This document shows, piece by piece, positions 7,469 to 12,214 of a stretch of 12,214 bases of DNA (position 1 is its first letter; every line of letters starts with the position of its first letter). Below the pieces are notes generated by a model, which had not been told where the DNA came from, searched no databases, and saw only the letters and a program-made list of their open reading frames with translations. This DNA comes from Burkholderiales bacterium (GTDB lineage: Bacteria > Pseudomonadota > Gammaproteobacteria > Burkholderiales > JAEUOS01): assembly GCA_947456845.1 (NCBI GenBank), contig CANGUJ010000075.1, forward strand, positions 1 through 12,214, given 5' to 3'. Both the position numbers and the translations under genes were made by a program.

Positions 7469-7828
7469 ATGAACGTCAAGAACATCATTGAAGTCACCGA
7501 AAAGCTCTTTCTGGTCATCATCGCCCTGTGCACCGTGGTTGCGATGGTGCAGGAAATCGCCATCCTGGTGGAGAACCGCAAGGTCGAACTCAAGGACCTG
7601 CTGCTGATGTTCATCTACGCCGAGGTGCTGGGCATGCTCGGCGCGTTCTACAGCAGCCACCGCATCCCGATCACCATCCCCCTGTTCATCGCGATGACAG
7701 CGCTCTCGCGGCTGATCATCCTGCAGGGCAAGGAGGCCAACCCGACCATCCTGATCTACGAAAGCGGCGCCATCCTCCTCATCGCGCTGGCCTGTTGGAT
7801 CATCGGCCGCCACGATCCGGGCAAGTAG
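7469..7828 (+). CDS. PsiE-family four-helix inner-membrane protein
   Basis: A 119-residue integral membrane protein resembling PsiE (phosphate-starvation-inducible E, PF06146). Four hydrophobic helices are seen at about residues 12-34, 42-62, 68-86 and 93-113. The family core ELKDLLLMFIYAEVLGML (40-57) followed by a short loop SSHRIPITIPLFIA is clear. The molecular function of this family is not established. The start at 7469 begins directly before the first helix; an in-frame ATG at 7358 adds 37 Arg/Pro-rich residues unlike a membrane protein N-terminus. No strong ribosome binding site is present. No Pho box was seen upstream, so phosphate control as in E. coli should not be assumed. The gene stands alone and converges with the RidA-like gene. 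Confidence 0.85.
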   Translation: MNVKNIIEVTEKLFLVIIALCTVVAMVQEIAILVENRKVELKDLLLMFIYAEVLGMLGAFYSSHRIPITIPLFIAMTALSRLIILQGKEANPTILIYESGAILLIALACWIIGRHDPGK

Positions 7829-7832
7829 GCGG

Positions 7833-7851
7833 GCGCCGGGCGTCCCGGCGC
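7833..7851. terminator. Bidirectional hairpin between convergent genes
   Basis: GCGCCGGG (7833-7840) and CCCGGCGC (7844-7851) form a perfect 8-bp stem with the loop CGT. It fills most of the 29 bases between the PsiE-family stop (7828) and the RidA-like gene stop (7858). Neither side has a T-run, so it is terminator-like by position and stability but not a classical intrinsic terminator. Confidence 0.55.
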
Positions 7852-7857
7852 AGCCGC

Positions 7858-8601
7858 TCAGATGACGATTTCGCGCCGCACGCCGCGGCAATCCATCTCG
7901 TACTCCAGCCCCGCGACCGGCGGCCGGCAGTATTGCCAGGTCACGCCGCCGGCGGCCGCGCCGCGCCGCACCAGTTCGGATCCCAGGAACGGGTGGATGT
8001 CGTGCACGGTGTAGACATGCGTGGCGGTCACGTCGCACCAGCCGGCTCCCAGCGCGGCCAGGCGGCGCTCCTGTTCGGCCAGCACCCAGCGCGCCTTCTC
8101 CAGGATGGCATCGGCCGAGGTCTCGCCGGCGCGCACGGTGACGCTGCGATAGTCCTTGTGCCCCTCCGGCGCCTCGCCGCTGCCGGCCACCACCAGCCCG
8201 CCGCCGGCCGCCGGCACCGTATACGAAAAAGCGTAGAAACCCGGCGCGGCTGGCGGGTCGATTTCGGGGCATACATTGCTGCGCGCCACCGGGTTGACAC
8301 CGTCGCGCATCACCTTCCAGCGCTCCAGCGTACCGACGTAGACGCGGTTGAAGTCGACAAAGCCCCGCTCGGTAAACGGCGCCGGCGAGCGCAGCTCGCA
8401 GGCGCAGAAGGCCGCCAGCGGCCGGCCGATGGCCTTCAGGTGCGCCTCGATGCGCGCGAACCCTTCGTCGAGCGGCACCCAGTGCGCGAAGCGCGCGCGC
8501 TCGATGGCATAGCCGGGTTCGGCCGCCACGCCCGCCGAATACTGGAACACGCCCGGCACATAGCGGTAGCCGCCGTCGGAACATGCGCTGGTGGTGGCCA
8601 T
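7858..8601 (-). CDS. Tandem RidA-like protein, possible 2-aminomuconate-type deaminase
   Basis: A 247-residue soluble protein with no signal peptide. It looks like two RidA/YjgF-type domains in series. The first half has the RidA-like pattern of a helix (GFARIEAHLKAIG, 47-59), FNRVYVGTLERW (84-95) and NPVARSNV (103-110), matching the P-x-R-(S/T) strand whose Arg binds carboxylates in RidA. The second half has a matching helix (AILEKARWVLAEQERRLAALG, 165-185), a VYTVHDIHPF segment (196-205) and a C-terminal GLEYEMDC (231-238) where RidA carries its acidic residue. Overall it reminds me of CnbZ, the 2-amino-5-chloromuconate deaminase of chloronitrobenzene degradation; that resemblance is from memory and not tested. 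It starts 5 bases after the Bug receptor stop without its own clear ribosome binding site, so translational coupling is likely. Confidence 0.72.
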   Translation of the reverse strand: MATTSACSDGGYRYVPGVFQYSAGVAAEPGYAIERARFAHWVPLDEGFARIEAHLKAIGRPLAAFCACELRSPAPFTERGFVDFNRVYVGTLERWKVMRDGVNPVARSNVCPEIDPPAAPGFYAFSYTVPAAGGGLVVAGSGEAPEGHKDYRSVTVRAGETSADAILEKARWVLAEQERRLAALGAGWCDVTATHVYTVHDIHPFLGSELVRRGAAAGGVTWQYCRPPVAGLEYEMDCRGVRREIVI

Positions 8602-8606
8602 GGCGT

Positions 8607-9572
8607 TCAGTCCAGCTTGATCCGGGCGGCTTCCACCACCTTGGCCCAGCGCGCAAGGTCCTCGCGCACCTGCACGGTGAATTCCTCCGGGGTGTTGCCG
8701 ACCGGCTCCACGCCGAGGGTCTCGAAACGGCTCCTGAGATCCGGGTCCTTGAGGGCGGTGGCGATCTCGCGATACAGCCTGTCGACCACCGGGCGCGGAG
8801 TCCTGGCCGGCACATGGATGCCCACCCACGACACCGCCTCGAAATTGGCGATGCCCAGCTCGGCGAAGGTCGGCACGTCCGGCAGCGAACTCACGCGCTT
8901 GAGGGACGAGACGCCGTAAGCCTTGAGCTTGCCGCTCTTGATGTGCGCCTGCGCGCCGGCCACCGACGAGTACGCGAGCGGTACCTGCCCGCCGATGGTG
9001 TCGATCACCGCCTGGCCGCCGCTCTTGTAGGGAATGTGCTGCATGTCCAGCCCGGTGCGCTGCTTGAGCAGTTCGCCCGCCACATGGGTGGTGCCGCCGG
9101 TGCCGGAATGCCCGAACGAAAGCTTGCCCGGATTGGCCCTGGAATAGGCGACCAGGTCGGCGAATGTCCTGGCCGGCACCGACGGATGCGCCACCAGCAC
9201 CAGCCCGGCATCTCCCATCTTGGTGACGTGCTGGAAGTCCTTCATGGTATCGAAAGGAATCTTCGGATACACCGACGGGTTGATCACCATGGTGCCGTCG
9301 AACCCCAGCAGCAGGGTGTAGCCGTCTGCAGGGGACTGCGCCACGTAGGCCGAACCCGGGTTGCCGGCGCCGCCGGGCCTGTTCTCGACGATCACCTGCT
9401 GGTTCATCTGGCGCGAGAGCTTGTCGGCCATCACGCGCGCGGTGCTGTCGGTCACCCCGCCGGTGGCAAACGGCACCACCAGACGGATCGGCTTATTGGG
9501 ATAGTCCTGCGCCTGGCCGGCGACAGAAAGCACGGCGATAACGCCGGCGGCAATGGCACGCAGTGTCCGCAT
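8607..9572 (-). CDS. Bug-family (TctC-like) periplasmic solute receptor
   Basis: A 321-residue periplasmic binding protein of the Bug family, the receptor component of tripartite tricarboxylate-type transport. Residues 1-21 are a Sec signal peptide (MRTLRAIAAG start, cleavage near AGQA). The mature start YPNKPIRLVVPFATGG (24-39) and the downstream VENRPGGAGNPGSAYVA (62-78), SFGHSGTGGTTHVAGEL (152-168) and LPDVPTFAELG (230-240) segments are diagnostic. The start at 9572 has AGGAG six bases upstream; an in-frame ATG at 9596 would lie upstream of that site. No TctA/TctB membrane genes are nearby, so it is an orphan receptor, as is common in Bordetella-like genomes. It shares an operon with the RidA-like protein, which suggests a carboxylate, perhaps nitrogen-containing, ligand. 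Confidence 0.95.
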   Translation of the reverse strand: MRTLRAIAAGVIAVLSVAGQAQDYPNKPIRLVVPFATGGVTDSTARVMADKLSRQMNQQVIVENRPGGAGNPGSAYVAQSPADGYTLLLGFDGTMVINPSVYPKIPFDTMKDFQHVTKMGDAGLVLVAHPSVPARTFADLVAYSRANPGKLSFGHSGTGGTTHVAGELLKQRTGLDMQHIPYKSGGQAVIDTIGGQVPLAYSSVAGAQAHIKSGKLKAYGVSSLKRVSSLPDVPTFAELGIANFEAVSWVGIHVPARTPRPVVDRLYREIATALKDPDLRSRFETLGVEPVGNTPEEFTVQVREDLARWAKVVEAARIKLD

Positions 9573-9750
9573 GTTCGTCTCCTGTTGGGTCTGCATCCAT
9601 TATCACCCGACCAAGGGCCGCGCGGGCGCGCAAGGTGCGTTTACGCACGGCTCGGCGGGGAATGGCCATGATCGGCCGGACGTTAGGCGTGACCATGAGC
9701 TCACCGGAACGCGTCGTTCCGCAACCACCTGCCAAAAAAAGAGGGAAACC
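9573..9750. promoter_or_regulatory. Divergent intergenic region, Bug receptor / Sel1-like gene
   Basis: These 178 bases lie between two divergent starts. For the Bug operon a -10-like GATAAT (9604-9599, minus strand) would place the transcript start about 20 bases before the ATG; no good -35 is seen at the right spacing. An inverted repeat GTGCGT-TT-ACGCAC (9635-9648) lies about 31 bases upstream of that -10, where an activator could bind. No boundary element or plus-strand promoter is clear. Confidence 0.4.
9635..9648. promoter_or_regulatory. Candidate operator palindrome GTGCGT-TT-ACGCAC
   Basis: Six-base arms with a two-base centre form a 14-base inverted repeat in the divergent promoter region between the Bug receptor and Sel1-like genes. 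Its position and symmetry fit a dimeric regulator site. No regulator gene is adjacent, so the call is tentative. Confidence 0.3.
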
Positions 9751-10164
9751 ATGAAACTGCGCCAACTGCTCGCCGTCACCTCCACCGCCACCCTGGTCTT
9801 CCTTGCCCCTGCGCAGGCCGGGGCGCAAGCCGCCGCGCTCGCCGATGACACTTTCATTGAGAGCGTCGGCGACTCGCTGCTGCGCGCCGAGGCCGCCTAC
9901 GCGGCCGGCCGTTTCCGCGATGCCTATGGGTTCTACTACTGGGCGGCGATCCGCGACAACGCGCGGGCCCAGGAAATGGTGGGCTTGATGCTGCTGCCGG
10001 GTACCGGCCTGTACGGCGAGGCGGTACCCGCCAACCGCGAAGAGGCGCTGTTCTGGCTGCGCGAAGCGGCCTCGCGCGGCCGCGACGCCGCCGCCCACCT
10101 GGCGCAAGCGCTCGCCCGGTCGACGGCAGCACAGTTGCGCAACCCCACCACCACGGTCAACTGA
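9751..10164 (+). CDS. Secreted Sel1-like repeat protein
   Basis: A 137-residue exported protein. Residues 1-26 form a Sec signal peptide (MKLRQLLAVT, hydrophobic core, cleavage near AGAQA). The mature part carries helical Sel1/TPR-like sequence: AEAAYAAGRFRDAYGFYYWAAI (47-68), then ARAQEMVGLMLLPGTGLYGE with NREEALFWLREAASRG (71-110), the classic Sel1 pattern of GxGV loop followed by an A-xx-W-xx-x-AA-x-x-G helix, and a third partial unit to about 124. Such proteins usually mediate protein-protein contacts in the cell envelope; a specific role is unknown. The start at 9751 has GAGGGA six bases upstream, after an A-rich stretch; an in-frame ATG at 9553 would begin inside the Bug receptor gene on the other strand. 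The PQ-loop gene follows after 24 bases and may be co-transcribed. Confidence 0.8.
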   Translation: MKLRQLLAVTSTATLVFLAPAQAGAQAAALADDTFIESVGDSLLRAEAAYAAGRFRDAYGFYYWAAIRDNARAQEMVGLMLLPGTGLYGEAVPANREEALFWLREAASRGRDAAAHLAQALARSTAAQLRNPTTTVN

Positions 10165-10188
10165 CCCGCGGAACCGGGGATACCCGCC

Positions 10189-10539
10189 ATGGACGCGCAA
10201 CCAATCGCCCTCTGGGCACAACTTCTCGGCCTGCTATATGTGGCGACCGGGGTTTTCAGGTTCTTCTGCCACCTGCCGCAGGCCCGGCGCTGCTACGGCT
10301 CGGCGGACCGTGCCGCCGGCGTTTCGCTCTCGACCTGGTTCGGCCTTCTGGCATGCGCGTCGGTGGCCTTCCTGTATGCCGTCCTGGTCGTGCGCGACAT
10401 CCCCCTGATGATCAGCACGGGCGCCAATGTGCTCGGCCCCGTCCTGGTCATTCTTGGCGTGCTCAGGGCGCGCCATGCAGAAAAGCCCGCAGTCGCGGAC
10501 CCGGAACCGATCGCGGCCACCGCGGCCGGTCACGGCTGA
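10189..10539 (+). CDS. Three-helix PQ-loop (SemiSWEET-like) membrane protein
   Basis: A 116-residue inner-membrane protein with three hydrophobic helices at about residues 8-29, 45-68 and 74-93, and a short polar tail. The Pro-Gln pair (30-31) in HLPQARR at the end of helix 1, followed after a basic loop by GVSLSTWFGLL (44-54), is the PQ-loop signature. A single three-helix unit is the SemiSWEET architecture; SemiSWEETs act as dimers in facilitated sugar movement. Transport activity here is inference, and the N-terminal helix VATGVFRFFCHLPQ is not a close match to characterised SemiSWEETs. A weak GGGGA precedes the start by about nine bases. It follows the Sel1-like gene by 24 bases, which suggests a two-gene transcript. 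Confidence 0.68.
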   Translation: MDAQPIALWAQLLGLLYVATGVFRFFCHLPQARRCYGSADRAAGVSLSTWFGLLACASVAFLYAVLVVRDIPLMISTGANVLGPVLVILGVLRARHAEKPAVADPEPIAATAAGHG

Positions 10540-10559
10540 CACGGAAACAGCGGGGCCGA

Positions 10560-10578
10560 GGGCGGGGCGCGACCGCCC
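10560..10578 (+). terminator. Weak hairpin after the PQ-loop gene
   Basis: GGGCGG (10560-10565) can pair with CCGCCC (10573-10578) around a seven-base loop, 20 bases after the PQ-loop stop. There is no T-run. It is a possible factor-dependent 3' end only. Confidence 0.25.
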
Positions 10579-10590
10579 GCCGCGCACCGT

Positions 10591-10637
10591 GCAAGGCGCG
10601 GATAATCGTGGCTCCCCGAACCCTGCGGCGTGCCGCA
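10591..10637 (+). promoter_or_regulatory. Candidate -10 and operator-like palindrome before the quinone reductase gene
   Basis: GATAAT (10591-10596) resembles a sigma-70 -10 box but has no good -35. Downstream, TGCGGC-GT-GCCGCA (10624-10637) is a 14-base inverted repeat that ends 15 bases before the ATG, in the place of a repressor site or leader hairpin. Both elements are weak in this GC-rich background. Confidence 0.25.
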
Positions 10638-10652
10638 CGCCCTCCCTCCGCC

Positions 10653-11435
10653 ATGTCCGAGCCGCGCAATATCCTGATCGTCACCTGCCATCCCGAAGCG
10701 CAGTCGCTCAACCATGCCCTGACCGGCCATGCGCGCACGACGCTCGCCGCGCTCGGACACCGGGTGGTCGAATCAGATCTCTATGCCATGCGCTGGAAGG
10801 CGGTGGTCGACGGTCTGGACTTCCCGGCGGAACCGCAGGGCGCCCGCCTGCAACCGGGCGCTGCCTCGCGCCGCGCGACCGATGCGGGCCGCCTTACGCC
10901 CGACGTGGCGGCCGAACAGGCCAAGCTGCTGGCCGCCGACGCGGTGATCCTGCAGTTTCCGCTCTGGTGGTTCGGCCTGCCGGCCATGCTCAAGGGCTGG
11001 TTCGACCGGGTATTCAGCAACGGCTTCGCCTACGGCCTGACCGCGCCGGGAGCGCGCTACAGCGCCCGCTATGGTGAAGGACGGCTGGCGGGCAAGCGCG
11101 CCTTGCTGTCGGTGACCACCGGCGGCCTGGCGCCGCATTTTTCCGCGCGCGGCGTCAACGGCGCCCTGGAAGACCTGCTCTTCCCGGTCACGCACGGCAC
11201 CCTCTTCTACACCGGCATGGGGGTGCTGCCGAGCTTCGCCGTGCATGCCGCCAACCGTCTGCCCGACGACTTGTTCGGCCGTGCCTGCGAAGCCTACACC
11301 CAGCGGCTGCACGGCCTGTTCGGCGACCCGGTCATTCCCTATCGCCGCCAGAACGGCGGCGACTACGATGACAACCTGCAGTTGCTGCCCGGCGTCGCCG
11401 CAGGCGCACAGGGCTTTACCGCCCATCGCGGCTGA
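10653..11435 (+). CDS. Flavodoxin-fold NAD(P)H:quinone oxidoreductase
   Basis: A 260-residue cytoplasmic flavoprotein of the Flavodoxin_2 family (NQO1, KefF and MdaB relatives) that would bind FAD or FMN and reduce quinones or similar acceptors with NAD(P)H by two electrons. The N-terminal strand NILIVTCHPEAQSLN (6-20) is the flavin-phosphate region, and FPLWWFGLPAMLKGWFDRVF (102-121) is the family's diagnostic isoalloxazine-side motif. SVTTGG (153-158) and FYTGMGVLPSF (185-195) are further family segments. Length matches NQO1-type members rather than the shorter KefF. The start at 10653 immediately precedes the first beta-strand; the frame is open further upstream to 10353 but overlaps the PQ-loop gene with implausible sequence. 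No clear ribosome binding site is seen. No kefC partner is adjacent, so a free detoxifying reductase is the simplest reading. Confidence 0.9.
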   Translation: MSEPRNILIVTCHPEAQSLNHALTGHARTTLAALGHRVVESDLYAMRWKAVVDGLDFPAEPQGARLQPGAASRRATDAGRLTPDVAAEQAKLLAADAVILQFPLWWFGLPAMLKGWFDRVFSNGFAYGLTAPGARYSARYGEGRLAGKRALLSVTTGGLAPHFSARGVNGALEDLLFPVTHGTLFYTGMGVLPSFAVHAANRLPDDLFGRACEAYTQRLHGLFGDPVIPYRRQNGGDYDDNLQLLPGVAAGAQGFTAHRG

Positions 11436-11480
11436 AGCCGTGCGCGCAAAAGGCGGGGGTTTGCCGCGCTATTCGGCGTC

Positions 11481-11507
11481 TTGGATGCGCCCGCGCCGAT
11501 CTACAGT
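11481..11507 (+). promoter_or_regulatory. Candidate promoter for the STAS-domain gene
   Basis: TTGGAT (11481-11486), a 15-base spacer and TACAGT (11502-11507) resemble a sigma-70 promoter with short spacing, about 37 bases before the STAS gene ATG. The match is modest. Confidence 0.25.
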
Positions 11508-11543
11508 GCGGCTCAGAGTCAATGTCCTTCGGAACCCCTGCCA

Positions 11544-11858
11544 ATGAACCAGACCGCCGGCGTGCACAGCACCTCCACCTCCATCGTCATGAACGGGCGC
11601 TTCGATTTCAGCCAGCACCGTGCCTTTCGCGACGCCTGTGAAGGCGCGCTGGCCAATCCGTACATCCAGGTCGTGCATGTCGACCTGCGCGAAGTGTCCT
11701 ATCTGGACAGCGCCGCGCTCGGCATGCTCCTGCTGCTGCGCGACAAGGCCAAGACCAGCCAGAAGACCGTGAGCCTGGCCACCAAGCCCGGCACGGTGCG
11801 CGATATCCTGCGCGTGGCCCATTTCCAGGATCTGTTCGCCCTCGACGCGGTGGCCTGA
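11544..11858 (+). CDS. Single-domain STAS protein, anti-sigma-factor antagonist type
   Basis: A 104-residue cytoplasmic protein made of one STAS domain, like SpoIIAA and RsbV, which bind anti-sigma factor kinases and are switched by serine phosphorylation. The key motif VDLREVSYLDSAALGMLLLL spans 46-65. Ser56 follows Asp55 in DSAALG, where SpoIIAA has DSSGLG and RsbV has DSTGLG, so only one of the two hydroxyl positions is kept. The terminal TVRDILRVAHFQDLFAL (84-100) is the usual closing helix. The start at 11544 has a weak GGAA nine bases upstream; an in-frame ATG at 11481 would lie in the candidate promoter. No cognate kinase or phosphatase is visible in the window; a methyltransferase gene follows after 100 bases. 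Confidence 0.87.
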   Translation: MNQTAGVHSTSTSIVMNGRFDFSQHRAFRDACEGALANPYIQVVHVDLREVSYLDSAALGMLLLLRDKAKTSQKTVSLATKPGTVRDILRVAHFQDLFALDAVA

Positions 11859-11897
11859 CCGCGCAGAGGCCTGAGCGCACGACCGCGGCGGCCGCCA

Positions 11898-11914
11898 CGC
11901 GCGCGCCGCGCGCG
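11898..11914. repeat. Alternating CG inverted repeat after the STAS gene
   Basis: Two CGCGCGCG arms flank a single C, giving 17 bases of alternating pyrimidine-purine sequence between the STAS gene stop and the methyltransferase start. It can form a hairpin or left-handed DNA. GGGTGTTGTG follows, which is not a true T-run, so its role as a terminator is uncertain. Confidence 0.4.
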
Positions 11915-11958
11915 GGTGTTGTGCTAGGTTCGCCGCTTTGTCAGCGCGCGGACCCGGC

Positions 11959-12214
11959 ATGCACACCGGCCTCGTCCCTCCCCCGGAATCCTCCCTACTG
12001 CATCGTGGCGGTCCCGCCGGCACCTGGGGCAGCCTCGGGCTATGGACCAACGACCGGCACTATGCCGACGCCTGCCGGGCCCTGGCCGTGCGGGTGGGCA
12101 CGGCCGCGGCGATCGGCCCGGGCGACCGCGTGTTGGGCCTTGCGTGCGGCGCCGGGGACGACCTGTGTCTGTGGGTCGAGCATTTCGCCGCCCGGCATGC
12201 CACCGGCATCGAGA
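11959..12214 (+). CDS. SAM-dependent methyltransferase, N-terminal fragment (cut by window edge)
   Basis: Eighty-five codons are visible from ATG 11959 with no stop before the window ends, so the gene continues to the right. After a polar N-terminus, WGSLGLWTNDRHYADACRAL (23-42) resembles the lead-in of small-molecule and lipid class I methyltransferases. The motif-I strand and glycine loop follow as VLGLACGAGDD (59-69), where the usual form is VLDLGCGxGD, and HATGIE (80-85) would be the start of motif II, ending in the acidic residue that binds the SAM ribose. The Gly for Asp at the third position of motif I is a small deviation. No strong ribosome binding site is seen. The substrate cannot be told from this part. 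Confidence 0.75.
   Translation, partial: MHTGLVPPPESSLLHRGGPAGTWGSLGLWTNDRHYADACRALAVRVGTAAAIGPGDRVLGLACGAGDDLCLWVEHFAARHATGIE

Noticed and set aside
7322..8815. A 497-codon minus-strand frame and a 463-codon plus-strand frame covering the PsiE-like and RidA-like genes
   Set aside because: Both are alternative frames over genes with recognisable families, and their composition is Arg-rich and repetitive.

Overview
The window is about 12.2 kb of very GC-rich bacterial chromosome with dense coding, short gaps and no mobile elements, RNA genes or CRISPR arrays that I can see. The gene repertoire suggests a betaproteobacterium of the order Burkholderiales, probably the Bordetella/Achromobacter (Alcaligenaceae) group: an orphan Bug-type periplasmic solute receptor, and a LIV-type ABC importer fused into an operon with an acyl-CoA ligase. 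That placement is inference from gene content, not from a marker gene.

Left half (19-6333, minus strand). Five genes read leftward as one apparent operon: an AMP-forming acyl-CoA ligase, a LivG-like ATPase, LivH- and LivM-like permeases, and a LivK-like periplasmic binding protein. Their spacings are -1, 13, 12 and 87 bases. The second ATPase (LivF) normally needed by this transporter class is not in the window and would be expected just left of position 1. The likely logic is binding and import of an organic acid (fatty, aromatic or dicarboxylic) followed by CoA activation. The only long gap in the operon, before the binding-protein gene, holds a terminator-like hairpin followed by T6. A divergent Crp/Fnr-type regulator (6560-7234) is the obvious candidate controller, and an imperfect 29-base hairpin lies directly upstream of the ligase ribosome binding site.

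Middle (7235-9572). A small four-helix PsiE-family membrane protein (+) converges with a two-gene minus-strand unit: an orphan Bug receptor and, 5 bases downstream, a 247-residue protein that looks like two RidA-type domains in tandem (possibly of the 2-amino-5-chloromuconate deaminase CnbZ type). A perfect 8-bp inverted repeat sits between the convergent stops.

Right part (9751-12214, plus strand). It holds a secreted Sel1-like small protein, a three-helix PQ-loop (SemiSWEET-like) membrane protein, a flavodoxin-fold NAD(P)H:quinone oxidoreductase, a stand-alone STAS-domain protein (anti-sigma-factor antagonist type) and the first 85 codons of a SAM-dependent methyltransferase cut by the window edge. 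These look like ordinary accessory and housekeeping genes. I found no clearly new defence or mobile system. The items most worth a second look are the tandem RidA-like protein, the ligase-transporter operon with its leader and intercistronic hairpins, and the atypical Crp/Fnr ligand pocket.
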